Positions 19,144 through 29,900 of a stretch of DNA of 35,587 nucleotides are shown piece after piece (position 1 is the first letter of the stretch; each line of letters begins with the position of its first letter). Location: positions 1 to 35,587 of the forward strand of contig FWCC01000531.1 of assembly GCA_900169235.1 (NCBI GenBank), in the 5' to 3' direction. The notes below the pieces were generated by a model. The model was not told where the DNA came from. It did not search any database and saw only the letters and a list, made by a program, of their open reading frames with translations. The DNA is from Zarea fungicola. Taxonomy: Eukaryota > Ascomycota > Sordariomycetes > Hypocreales > Cordycipitaceae. The position numbers and the translations under genes are program-made.

Positions 19144-20003
19144 CTAAGTGGCAGGCGTCGCAGATAGCTCTGTGAGAGGCGACTGCGGCTTAGGCGAATG
19201 GAGCTCAGCCGCCGCGTGCTTTGACTGCTCCGTGTACAGCGGCTGCCCTGTGTACTGTGGGTGCTCCCTGTACTGATGTGGTGAGGTTGGCTGGTGCGAA
19301 CCGGCCTCGCTGTATTGCTTCCTGTGCTTGCGCATCGTCCAGATCAGCAGTCCTACGACGCCGATGAGAGCGGCGCCGAGAGATGCGCCAACACCTGCTC
19401 CAACGGCCACGACCTTGGAGTTGTCGGCGCCGTCGGCCGCCGCTGTTGATGTGACTGTGACTGTGACGGTGGCGGCGGACACCGGGCCCGTTGAGGTTGG
19501 AGCCGTGACACCCGCACGAGACACGGCTGTGAATTTCGGGAGACCCTGGATGATGTTGGTATTGTTGTTGCAGCACTCGAAGTCGCCGCCGCAACAGAAC
19601 GGATTAACCCCCGTTGGATCGAAGCTGCTGCATTGTTGAAGGTATTGAAAACCGTCCTGGAAGCTAGCTGCAAACAGCCGTTGATTAGCGTGTGGCGAAA
19701 TATCCTCTGCCGGGTTCGCATACTAATGCTTTTTGAGCAGTATATGTGGCAGGGGGAATCCCAACTACTTGAAGTACAGCCTTGCTGCGAATAACCGTTA
19801 TTGCCGCCTCCGCCGAGGCACAACCCGTTGGAGAGGCAGAGGTCCGTCGGTCGACAGCAGGTGCTGACTTCGGCACTCGGGTCGCAGGGCCTCATTTCTG
19901 CGTCCACCTCGCCATTGAGCATGTAGCATGTCGCTAGGCCAGCGGCGCGGGTCGTCCGCGCTAAGACCAGCGGGAGCAGTAACCCCAGAGTCTGTGGCAG
20001 CAT
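19144..20003 (-). CDS. Cys-rich single-pass membrane protein, fungal-specific
   Basis: Two exons: 20003-19724 and 19667-19144; intron 19668-19723 has GTATGC, branch GCTAATC and TTTGCAG, phase 1; the product is 267 aa. A signal peptide (about 1-20) leads to a Cys-rich ectodomain with CYMLNGEVDAEMRPCDPSAE, a CC pair followed by DLCLSNGLC, GCTSSSWDSPCHIYC, and after the splice a CCGGDFECC block. A Thr/Ser/Val stalk follows, then one membrane segment (about 179-203, Gly/Ala/Val-rich) and a basic stop-transfer TMRKHRK. A 60-residue cytoplasmic tail is rich in Pro, His and Gln. This layout is common in secreted-then-anchored proteins of filamentous ascomycetes, of unknown function; a sensor-like role is a guess. 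The frame is intact. Confidence 0.85.
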
Positions 20004-22084
20004 ATCGCAAAGGGCGATGGGGCGGCGGGCCGGTGATGAACTATGGGAAGGAGGTGGAAGGTAGGAATTCGGACATTGGGGGAAAAAATCAGGAATGGAT
20101 TTAAATAAACTAAAGAAACCACGAGTGGAGGGATCATAAACATTGGATTAAAATCAGCTGCAAGGGTGGCGCTGGCGTCGTTCTGTAGTCAGCCACTTGG
20201 CTGTTGCGGTGTCATGAACAAGGCTGTGAGGCTCCCTCAATGTCACGAATTGGCTTTTGCGGTAACTAGCTGCCGATCATAGCCTGTGCGCAGTCTCTAC
20301 CAAGAAATTCCAGGCGCAAGCAGACGCTTATTTTAATCATTCCGACACTTGATAACTATTACTCACTTAATAAGCATTGTCCTTTGCGGTAGCAATGAAA
20401 CAGCATTTACCCTGACACAACTTGGCTAGATTAGGCTTTCCTGCGGATACATTAGAACAATACATTCTCAAACATCGTGGACTATCTTCAACGGCCTAGT
20501 TGACGCTGCCTCCGCTAGCGTGGCTCGGACTGGGCGCTAACGGTAAAATCGGCAAGCCACCAATATTACCCTGACTCAGGCAGCTTTCAGATCGGGATTC
20601 CACATACGGTCCTTACATCTTGGCTCTTTTTCGATCCAATGATTGGGGGGTGGAAGACGGACGTAAGTTCTGCAAAATGCTACTCTATCATTTATCCAGA
20701 GAATTTCATTAATCCCTTGCAAAAGATCTTCATGTAATAAATGATCCGATGAAATTCTGCCTCAGTTTCATTCATTGCGGTAAGCTGAAAAGTCGATATG
20801 AGTCGTTAGCCTTCAGCCGCTCTTATTTTGTGCTACAAGTACGGAATACCATAGACCCGGTTCAGCGCCACGCCACCTAGCCTCTAAGTGTGGATTAATT
20901 TTGCCACACATTGCTTCGTCTGGATCTTATCCTCTGTGAGGTTCAATAGAATTTCCCTTGCTGGGTACCTGAAATCCTCTCTGCCTACAGGCAAGCTGAT
21001 GCGTTCGATTTGGGTGAGCTGTTTGCATGCCTCGTGCCATCTATATTTGCCGCCGGTTTGTGTTGTTCGGAATCTCGATAGCTCCACCCCTGAGCAATTG
21101 GTATTTACTTAGTATATGTTGGCACATAACATTAATATATATTAGTATCTAAGAGATTAAGCGACTCATTTTATTCTACATAATGCCAACCTCATCCATG
21201 TTACAGGTACGCCTTTGCGTTCTTCCGACGCATACGGAGTACTGAGTGACGGTATATGTGCTAACATGGTGGAAACCAATAGTCCAACTAAAGTCAGGCT
21301 AATCCCGATCTGAAGCAATGAGGTGGTACATGTAGTTCAGTGCTAGTAACTGAGCTGGCGTACTTCCTAGCACGGAATAATAATACACGCTAGCTCTCTA
21401 CTCAGGCTCTTTTACTTCGTAATTTTAGTCAGCCCGTAGAACCTGCCATCTTCGACACATAATTAGTTTTTTTTTTGAGTCAAGAGTATCATTTTACTAC
21501 TACTGCTAGTTGCGTTTTAAGTACTAACGTCGCGCATTAAGTTCGCTTAAAAAACATGAACCGGTTTGGACTCAAGTTAAACTGTTTTCCTTGGATTAAC
21601 GCACAGTGGTTTCCGATTATAGAAATCTAAGTGGTTGTTACCGTACTCGCATTTTTTAGCTAACAGCCGGATAACAGCTTTCGTCGGTGTTGCTGACGCG
21701 GAACAAGTTAGCGGCGGCCGAATTTCTCCCCTGTCCAATCATGAGCTCCGAACGTAGGAAAATCGGCCGCCAGTGGCGTCATGACAGTCATGACGGGAAG
21801 TTAACAGGAGTATCATAACAAAAGACGCTCAATCTAGCGCCCAATCTGGCGCCCAATGTGGAATTCTCTTCTTGCAGGTCAATTCAAAGGTTTCCGGAAT
21901 CATGACCGTGTAATCGTCTATAAAAGGGCTGCAGTTCCTCATACATTTCCAAAGAAATCCTGCATGACATACAGACTATTCAATCGTCTTCTTTCTCTTC
22001 TATAGTATTTTTCTCTTTGATACCAGTGTCCCTTTTACCTTCCACTCCATACTCCACTAACCTTGACATCTTTTAATCACCGCT
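20004..22084. other. 2.1-kb intergenic region
   Basis: No coding frame is supported. There is a 10-bp inverted repeat (AGAATTTCAT near 20699, ATGAAATTCT near 20750), poly-T at about 21467-21476, and short repeats AATCT(A/G)GCGCCC at about 21831-21856 upstream of the dehalogenase-like gene. The region probably serves as divergent promoter space for the membrane-protein gene (-) and the hydrolase gene (+). Confidence 0.45.
21919..21926 (+). promoter_or_regulatory. TATA box of the dehalogenase-like gene
   Basis: TATAAAAG lies 159 bp upstream of the ATG at 22085, followed by CT-rich leader sequence (TTCTTTCTCTTCT). This is a canonical fungal core promoter layout. Confidence 0.5.
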
Positions 22085-23035
22085 ATGGAACACTCGTTCG
22101 AAAAAGATGTCTCGACTGCGTTCCCTTTCAAGCGTTTACGTGTCGATGTGCTGGGCTCACATATGACGTACGTAGACTCCTACACGGGAGTGGAAACGGA
22201 TATTGGATCCTCAAACAATGCTACGACGGCTCTGTTCCTCCACGGAAACCCGGCTTCAGCCTATGTCTGGCGAAATATTATACCACACGTAAGCGATATG
22301 CTACGTTGTGTGGCGCCCGATCTGATTGGCATGGGCGAATCCGGAAAACCGAACATATCCTACCGCTTTGTCGACCATGTTCGATACCTGGAGCAGTTCA
22401 TTACCTCTGTTATCCCAGAGGGCAAGATAATTCTCGTTATGCACGACTGGGGGTCTGCATTAGGGTTCAACTGGGCACGCAACCATGAAAGCCGTCTCGC
22501 TGGCCTAGTATTTCAAGAATTTGTTCGACCATTTCCGACATGGAATGACATGGTAGCAGACGGTGACATCAAAAAGTTTTTCCTCGCTTTCCGGCATCCT
22601 GAACAAGGTCGAGATCTAATTGTCGAGAAGAACGCGTTTATTGAAAATGCACTACCGGCTGATGTGATGCGCCCGTTAAGTAATGTCGAGCTTGACCACT
22701 ATCGCAAACCTTTCCTTAGCAAGTCGTCCCGAGAGCCTTTGGTTCGTTGGCCGAACGAGATACCGATAGAAGGAAAGCCAGATGATGTCTACAGCATTGC
22801 AGAAACGTACCATGCATGGCTGTTGGATAATGAGCTTCCTAAGCTACTTTTCTGGGGCATACCTGGCAGAATTGTCTCTGAAGAGCAAGCAGCTTGGTAC
22901 ATTGCAAATTTGAAAAATGTGACAGGAGTTTGCGTAGGATCAGCATTACATTTCTTGGAGGAGGACCACCCGCGGAAAATGGGTATCGAGCTGGCCAACT
23001 GGCTCAGAGCATTGACCTCAAAATATGAATTCTGA
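22085..23035 (+). CDS. Haloalkane-dehalogenase-like alpha/beta-hydrolase
   Basis: Intronless gene of 316 aa, ATG 22085 to TGA 23033-23035. All five active-site positions of the haloalkane dehalogenase II (DhaA/LinB) group can be placed: halide-binding Asn55 in FLHGNPAS and Trp122, nucleophile Asp121 in MHDWGSALGFNWA, acid Glu145 in FQEFVRPFPTW and base His289 in LHFLEEDHP. The cap domain (about 150-235) has NAFIENALP and RWPNEIPI, both typical of this group and of the related coelenterazine luciferase. The expected reaction is hydrolytic cleavage of carbon-halogen bonds, giving alcohol and halide, in the cytosol. A luciferase-like or other hydrolase activity cannot be excluded. Dehalogenases of this subfamily are mainly bacterial; the lack of introns here would fit transfer, though it proves nothing. 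The nearest neighbour is a regulator 0.9 kb downstream in convergent orientation. Confidence 0.87.
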   Translation: MEHSFEKDVSTAFPFKRLRVDVLGSHMTYVDSYTGVETDIGSSNNATTALFLHGNPASAYVWRNIIPHVSDMLRCVAPDLIGMGESGKPNISYRFVDHVRYLEQFITSVIPEGKIILVMHDWGSALGFNWARNHESRLAGLVFQEFVRPFPTWNDMVADGDIKKFFLAFRHPEQGRDLIVEKNAFIENALPADVMRPLSNVELDHYRKPFLSKSSREPLVRWPNEIPIEGKPDDVYSIAETYHAWLLDNELPKLLFWGIPGRIVSEEQAAWYIANLKNVTGVCVGSALHFLEEDHPRKMGIELANWLRALTSKYEF

Positions 23036-23976
23036 GCCGCTCACATGGCCCGCTCGCTTTGGTGTTAACCCGGTTTTGATACTTTACTACATAGTATTTT
23101 GCAAAAAAACTTTGCTTACAAAAATAAACACATTCGAGCTAAGGACTTGGCAAGCTTTGCAAAGCGCATGTGGTGTATAGGGGCTCTTCGGAGCATGGGT
23201 GCGTGAGACTTTGGAAAGTCATATATCAGCATCATTGGTAGCATAGCTACCGGGTGTTGATTGCCGAGGAACCACAGAGGTGAGGGACAGGGAAAGAACA
23301 CAAATTAATTGTCACGAGTCAGGTACAAACTAGCAGATTTCAAACATACTGTGGACAAGAACAAAATCGTAACGAAGTACTGCATTAGCATCTCGTGATA
23401 GCCGTCTTGGTAATCTAGTCATATTAGGCATGGCATGTTTGTCTTGGCAATCTCCAGGCTCAGTTAGGTTTAATGTGATTTATTTTGGCAGGCCATCCAG
23501 CCTAATAACTCGGTCCAGAATCATAGGCTTATTCTTACACAGTTGGCTGCTTTGAGGGCCAAGTAGTTAGAGCAGAGTGTTGGCCATGGGAAACCGATCC
23601 CATTACTTTCACGAACCTTGTTTTTTCCTTCCTTTTTTCTCCTGTAACCTTGATGTTCTCTTTGGCATTTATACGGTAAAGGGTTTAGCGAACGGTGCAC
23701 GCTGCCAGTGTTGGAGGGACGATTATGCCTTTGGCCTTTGCCCATGCGTTTTAGGGCTGCTATGGCTATCCCAGCAAGGACCAGTGCGAACTGTTTGCTC
23801 GAGATGTACCGAGGTTGAAATGTTTTAAACTGCGGCAACTCCGCTCACTAAGTCGCAGGCCACCTGCAATATTGACACAGCAGGTATTACCAAAGATACA
23901 TTTTAATACAGAATCAAGGCAAATCAAGCATTTTGTGCCTGTTCTTTTCCAGTGAAGACACTATACGCCTACTGAC
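23036..23976. other. Intergenic region between convergent genes
   Basis: This is the 3' flank of the dehalogenase-like gene and of the minus-strand regulator. Frames on both strands at about 23520-23840 overlap one another and match no family. A few poly-A-type signals (ACAAAAATAAAC near 23118) are present. I see nothing else. Confidence 0.45.
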
Positions 23977-26216
23977 CTAGAAATGACCAAGTCCGACAAG
24001 GAATATTGCATCAATGTATGCCGGAAAATAATTGACCTGGGTCCGAATCCCGTGATCACGAGCGTCCTCCATTCCGCCTGTGCAATCGAAATCTGATAGC
24101 TTCTTCTCGTATTTCACAAGAGAGTCTATGTTAATCAAGTTAAAGTTAGTTAGAAACAGGGGGCGGGGGCGGCGGCTCTGTAACGCACCCAGCAGGTGCT
24201 GACAAAAGCCAGAGAATCTAGCAAAGTGCTTCATGGCCGTAGTTAGTATTGTTAAGGAAATAGATGCTTTTTCGCGGGCTGAGGAGTCAGCGCCTATAAA
24301 ATATTTCACAATAACCTGTAGGCATGCTGCAGCGGACAGAGCACCAGCAATGAAGGGGCAACAGCGTAGCATGGATTCAGCTGGCCAGTCGCAAACGATG
24401 GAGCAAATCGCATCTGACGCCCACAATGCTTCATAAAAAGCGACACATTCTGGAGAAGTAAGCGGACTAGCCATGTAGGGGCCGCCTGTTTGCCAGCCTC
24501 CTTTCAACACTGTCTGGAGACAGAGGTGGATTTGTGCTGCCGTCGAGTTTCGGAATGTACGCATGTTGTTTACAACAATAATGGTGCTCAGGTCTAGATT
24601 AGCGCTCGTTATATCTGAGAAGAACAAAACTTACGATTCTAGGAGAATGCGCCAGGGAACGTAGTCGACAGTCTCCCCAGTAACCGACATTGGGCTGAAT
24701 AATCCACTGCGTATGCGGCAGTCTGGAACGTTCAGTTTCATAGCAATTACGCAAGCTTCAATATTCGTTAGTGATTCGGTGACTCGTGCTCTGCTCTGGT
24801 CATTCGCTATGTTGACTAGACTGCCGACGAGGTGCTGTGATATAATTCCAAACGCCATATTGGGTATTGCTGCTGACAAGACGGACGACATGGGCAGTTC
24901 CTGTAGAGTTGGGACAAAAGTTCCAGAGCCATCATCATGCCCCTCAAACCAATGCGCATCATCGCAAGGGAGTTTGGTTGCACTAGACTCCCAGTTGATC
25001 ATTCGAGGTCTACACTTCGCCGCACAGATAACATTCTCTAAAACACAGATCGCCCACCACACGTGTCGTCTGCCTTCTCGTTCGGTTAAGGTTGCTTTTA
25101 CGCTGGTGTTCGGAGAATCGACTTTGTCTAGCTCCAGGTCGTATGCCAATTGTACGGAAGCCGAAACCAAAGAATATGCCCGGTTACCAGCCGAAATTCC
25201 CATTTCCGCAAAGCTAAGTAGCGTAACGGCTTGTACGAGAGCAAGTGGAGGTTTCCGCGCATATCCAGATTCGGCTTCAGACTTGTCCAGCTGATGCATA
25301 ATCAATCGATATCGTTCATGTGCGTCCATGAGGAATCCCTGTCCACGCTCCCACCGTCGACAGCTTGCATAATCCGGTACTGGCTTATCATTGTTGTGAA
25401 ACTTCGCCACTTGCAGACGATCAAAAATTTCAACACCAACCAGGTTCGAGTATCGCGCAGCAATGGCGCAGATGACAGTCAGCAGAAAGGAAAAGCTCTC
25501 GTCTAGCTGAAAGTCGGGATCTTGAATCTGACGAAGGAACCTGCGCGGATGAAGAACACGGAGTTGAGGATGCACGAAGTTAAAGTACACCTCTACCAAA
25601 TGAGTGAGGATTTCTCGCGAAACAAGCATCGATCTATTCCCGGATGAATGGCCTGGCGGTTGCTCGCAGAAGGCATACTTTGTCTGCTGTACCGAAACAA
25701 TACCATGATGTAGAGCAGCCGCAGAATCGCGCACTCCAATGCGGTCCGGCGACAGGTTAGGTACTCCATTAGGTTGAGGAAGTATCATTCCGAAAGCTGG
25801 CAAATCTAATGCAGCAGGTACAACCGCTCGGATGTTGGCCCCTGTTGCATATTAGCAGTTGGGTATCAAATAGGTAGTTGAACCACCTTCACCAGAGAGA
25901 CCACTGTCTTTGACCCTCTTCGATCCGGTTTTAGGGCCAGGTTTTCGGGACAGCAATGGGTAAGTGCAGATTGCGCCAGTTCGCACACACAAATCGCATC
26001 GAGGCTCTCCGCCCTCGCCTAGAACGAGGACGAGTTAACAAGATTCAAAAATTATCCATATTCCAATTTGCCGTGGCTCTCTTCCTACATTTTCGTTTCC
26101 GTCTATTCCAATAGTTAGTGATACTGAGTCGGTATTAATAGCGTACGGTCATACCGGTTACAGTTTTCGCAGGCACGACTTCTTTGACGAACAGTAGCGA
26201 TCAACGGTTCCGGCAT
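23977..26216 (-). CDS. Zn2Cys6 transcription factor
   Basis: Six exons by my model: 26216-26155, 26102-26089, 26018-25893, 25841-24635, 24586-24189 and 24125-23977, giving 651 aa. If the last intron (24126-24188, 63 nt, GTGCGT...CTAACTAAC...CATAG) is retained the frame stays open and the protein is 672 aa. The zinc cluster is complete: C16-x2-C19-x6-C26-x6-C33-x2-C36-x6-C43, followed by RKPGPKTGSKRVK as a linker. The zinc cluster is assembled from three exons, the middle one only 14 nt long. The fungal-specific transcription factor domain (about 95-420) has VYFNFVHPQLRVLHP, REGRRHVWWAICVLEN and similar helices. The C-terminal part has CLQTVLKGGWQTGGPYM and FYEALWASDAI. It likely binds CGG-containing promoter sites in the nucleus and may regulate neighbours such as the esterase or dehalogenase; that is inference. 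Confidence 0.88.
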
Positions 26217-27024
26217 AGTGGCCACTTTTAGTAGCTTTTGTTGGTCTTGTAGTAACTAAGATGACCTGTATTGCCGGAGGCCATTGTGTCTTATACCTTT
26301 CGTTTATCACGTGGTTTGCTCCACCCGTGTGACTAGCATCAAACTTTCGTTGACTCCTATTCGGTGGTCGACAAATAGATGATAAGGCGTGGGACTGGGT
26401 CGGTATAATAGAAAGCCTCTGTATGGCTTGAAAGTTGTATTGACTGTTGATGTTACGCCGAATTTTGCTGCTAAAATGGCTTCAATAGCACCTAAGCTTT
26501 TGCCCTGTTGCTTGTAACTAGCTCATGTCTCAAGCCTACTCGAAGGCGCCAGCGGACAGGTAAAAACGTTCACTTAAATGCACGGCAAGAGCCGAACAAG
26601 AGTGTAATTAATTATCTAAGAGTACAATATCGTTATGCTAACAGCAGTAATAACTAAGCTTGAGGAGCAAGCCTCGGCCTGGTTTAAGACTGTTTGGATT
26701 CAGCAATACATCAGGAATGTACTTGAATTGGAGAAAGTTGAGTCTAGAGATGAACAGTTGTTGCAGCACTCCGAAACAACTGAATTTATGACCCGCAACC
26801 TAATTCTATTATAACTGGATAATGCTCATCCAAGCACGTCTTTAATTCTATAAAGGCCCTCTCTATGATGTCTGTCAAAATGCCTAAAAACAAGACAAAA
26901 ACCAGCCAGGCTGTTCTGAAGCAAAATCATCGCCAGATAAAAACATGACTTGTAGGGGAAACAGCGGCTTCCAGTATTGCATGACAATAATTGTCTTAGT
27001 ATATCATCTTCGCCAGGTTTATGA
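26217..27024. other. Promoter of the regulator and unassigned sequence
   Basis: A 59-codon plus-strand frame from ATG 26636 to TAA 26813-26815 is rich in Glu, Gln and Leu and could be a small relic, but it matches nothing I recognise. The interval next to 27025 may hold more of the GMC oxidoreductase in broken form; weak similarity in about 26955-27020 is not enough to call. Confidence 0.35.
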
Positions 27025-27605
27025 TTGACACGCAGTACCGACATTGCCCGGCTATTCTCCCAGCTCCGTCCCTACACAGTCAGGCATCCATCCCATCATC
27101 TTTTCATCGACCCAAGATATGCTTCACATTCATTGGGTATAGAAACTTGGTCCTCCCAGTTTCAGAGCTTGCAAATTTTGTTACAAGCTGAGGCGTTGAC
27201 TTCTCATACTCTGAAGGGTGATTGAACGACCCCAGCCAACATGCCACAGAATCCAGTCAAGACACGTTTGAAAAGTAAATTAAAGATATTGACTCAAAAC
27301 ATCGTCTTATTTAGACTGTTGCAATGCTCACACCTAATAGAGGCCTGGTTGAGGACTCAAAATTGAAAGTTTACGGAACCTTAAACCTGTGGATTGTGGA
27401 CCCAAGTATATTACCGCTGCGCACACGGGGAAACATTCAGACTACATTTTATGTCTATGCCGAGTTTGTGTCTATTATCATTGAGTATGAGTATCACAGA
27501 CAGCTTCTCGCGGAAAGAGCAGCAGCTTATATAATCTACTCAGCTAGTGCGCGAAGAGAATTTAACATTTCAGCTATTATGGCTTCAAACGTGGTAATAA
27601 TGTAG
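27025..27605 (+). pseudogene. GMC oxidoreductase, C-terminal relic in two frames
   Basis: Two segments keep the order of a glucose-methanol-choline (GMC) oxidoreductase C-terminal domain. The first (27085-27222) reads FIDPRYASHSLGIETW, like the family's 'DPRYLSHPLDLE', and ends at a TGA (27223-27225). The second (about 27315-27485) reads TVAMLTPNRGLVEDSKLKVY and then NLWIVDPSILPLRTRGNIQT, matching 'GVVDxxLKVYGTxNLRVVDASIxP' and the FAD-contacting 'GNxQAT'. An intron-like GT...TTTAG precedes it. The FAD-binding N-terminal two-thirds and the HPxGT active-site His motif are missing. The gene is dead; its original role would have been FAD-dependent alcohol or aldehyde oxidation. Confidence 0.66.
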
Positions 27606-27616
27606 TGTTTCTTATG

Positions 27617-28736
27617 TTATTTCCCTTGGCTCCATTTGGTCATTGCCTGGGCATATGCTCCAGGCGGCACTTTCATTAGTCTCTCGAAAATATATGGACA
27701 ATGTGCAGCACCATCAATCCCTTCAATCTCCACAGGATTTCCACTCCTTGTCTAGCTTTGAGGTTAGCAGCAGCTCATACTCTTAAAGGGGGGCGTGCAC
27801 TACCTTAATGACGTTGGCAACTCTGGCAATGTCATCTCGGAGAATTTCATCATTACCCCAAATAATGTTGGTGCTGACTACCGGCCAGTCTGAGTACCAT
27901 TCCTCCTCCAATTTGAGGGCTGGTGTCAACCACGGGCTCTCCATTGGGATATCAGCATCGTGATTCTCTTTCATCCCGATTTTGGCCCAAACAAATTGCG
28001 CCATCTCAGGCTTAAAACCATCCTTGTCCCTATTCTCTGTAAACGAGGCGGCAGATGTAAGAATTGGTCCTGACGGCGATATAAGCAGCATACGACCAAA
28101 CTGCTGACCGTCGGGTAGGGCCAATCTTTCCGACTTGGGGTGGGGGTGGTTGATGTGAAGTATGGCGCCGATGATGAGCGCTCCACCAGCACTCTCTCCA
28201 AAGAGTTCAATCTAGTTAGCCTCGGTTAGCAGGAGCGTGTAAACTTAGGGAATATAATGACTCCCACATCTTCTGCCACTCGGTCTTCTAGAAGACGTTT
28301 AATAAAACGCACTGTTTGGTGCAGCTGTGCTGGAAAGGGCTGTACCGTCGCAACGTCTATGGAGCCGTTGGTATGAGTTAGAATACGATAGGAGTTCATA
28401 ATAATACTCACCATAAGACAAGACCGCCAATGCAACGTCATCTCCATGGCGTAGTCTAGAATCTTTGTACATATCATAAGCGGCTTGTACTTGGAATACC
28501 GATGCATATGACATGAAAGCGCCGCCTGGAATGTATCCGAGGACCCTGGAGGCCGTCTTGGAACCGTACCAGCCAATAGAACCTCCTCCTGCAAGATTCT
28601 CAATCTGCTCAGGCTCGCCAAATTCTGCCGCGACGGTCTTGTACTTTTCGATTGTAGGAATGTCGAGTTCAAGCATTGTCCTACAAGGATTAGCAGTCCG
28701 GCTAGTGACAAGGCTTCTCGTTGGTAGTGTAGACAT
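27617..28736 (-). CDS. HSL-type alpha/beta-hydrolase (esterase)
   Basis: Four exons: 28736-28412, 28356-28268, 28211-27804 and 27751-27617 (TAA). Introns are 55, 56 and 52 nt with phases 1, 0, 0; the product is 318 aa. The catalytic triad is visible: Ser145 in GESAGG, Asp259 in WGNDEILRDD, His291 in DGAAHCPY. This is the alpha/beta-hydrolase fold-3 (hormone-sensitive-lipase) family, which cleaves short-chain esters. The oxyanion-hole HGG(G/A) motif reads YIPGGAF (68-74): the usual His is Pro, but the two glycines remain. The start is uncertain: ATG 28736 reads straight through, while an upstream ATG around 28772 would need an intron with a poor donor. The last exon directly abuts the GMC relic's end, tail to tail with only 11 bp between the stops. 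Confidence 0.83.
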
Positions 28737-29720
28737 GCATTATTTGCTCCATTTTCTCTGCGCCGGCCATTATGTTCAATGTAACAAGGTCGAGTAGCTA
28801 GCTTTAGATCGCTTCAAGTCGTGTATGTGCGTTTTGTGAGAGAGATTTCTTGTCGATTGTAAACAGTAGAATTGTGTTAAGAGTGCGCGCAATCAAAACT
28901 CCGTTCGAATAATTGATAGATGAAACGGATTACTAATACCGTGACAGCAGCTTGCACGTTCAGCATATAATAGTAAGCACTACGCCCGTTACAGGTATAT
29001 TTCTTTTGCCGTTTCTTGTACGGAGTACAGGGATGCTATAATGTGGGTGGCGGCAAAGTTGAGCCCGCAAGCTCGTCACTGCAAAGTCATACAACAATCC
29101 ATGGAGGTAATGAAAATGGAGACGCTGTAGCGTAAATTGATGATATTGGTGCGTACATGAAAGCTAAGCCAATGGACGAGGCTGCGAGAAGCCGCCACTT
29201 GTATTCCAGGGCTGCGAATACAGCCCTTTAATTGGTCGGAACTTTTTCCCTTTCACAGTAGCCAGCGCTATAGTGGCTATAGTGAAGTAGCTGCCCACGC
29301 TGTAGATAAAATTAATGACCGCTTCTTTGAAGAATACACAAGTATTTTAGTGGATTTTAATATTTTATTACAAACCCAAAATTGTCGGACCTCTAGGAAG
29401 TCCTCCAGTTATGCCTTGCTAGGAGCCAAGTCTAACTGGGTACTCGTTAGGAATAAAAAGCCTCTGCTATTAGCTGTGAATACAGCCAGCAGGTTCATGA
29501 TTGCTACGGTCCTCGCTGTCAATGTATGCAGCCAGAAGTAGTAAAACAATTACTAAGTGTGTCCTAGTTAGGAGTAGAGGCACAGCTATTTATGGCATGG
29601 AAGCCGCCACAATGTTACAAACGAATGTGACAGGAGAAGGCTAAGGCGTCCCAGAAGGGAGGCTAGGCAGGGCACCCGAAGACCACCCGATTACCAGTAG
29701 GAAGGCTAGTGCTAACTACC
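28737..29720. other. Gap: esterase upstream region and unassigned sequence
   Basis: An alternative first exon of the esterase may lie at 28737-28775. Around 29245-29290 the sequence holds short GC/TA-repeating text (AGCGCTATAGTGGCTATAGTG). A plus-strand frame at 29350-29541 is open but unlike any known family. I see no gene. Confidence 0.4.
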
Positions 29721-29900
29721 TGTGCCAGCACCCACCATGACAGGATGTGGTGGGTGTTCACATGTAGTTACATAAGAACATAAGAATCACAGGTACAGTT
29801 TGACCTAGTAAGCCACAAGGAGAGTATAGGAGCACACTAAGCTAGTGCTCTTTAGAATAATAGAGAGATAAACTAGACATAAAGAAAAGGGTAGCTATAG
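29721..29900. repeat. Dispersed LTR-like repeat junction, second copy
   Basis: AGCACCCACCA (29727-29737), a ~10-bp spacer and TGGTGGGTGTTCACATGTAGTT (about 29748-29769) match the flanks of the decamer array at 17098-17174. The inverted CACCCACCA / TGGTGGGTG ends look like the abutting 3' and 5' ends of one LTR family. The following 130 bp is AT-rich and could be the body of a solo LTR, but I cannot find its other end. Confidence 0.45.
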
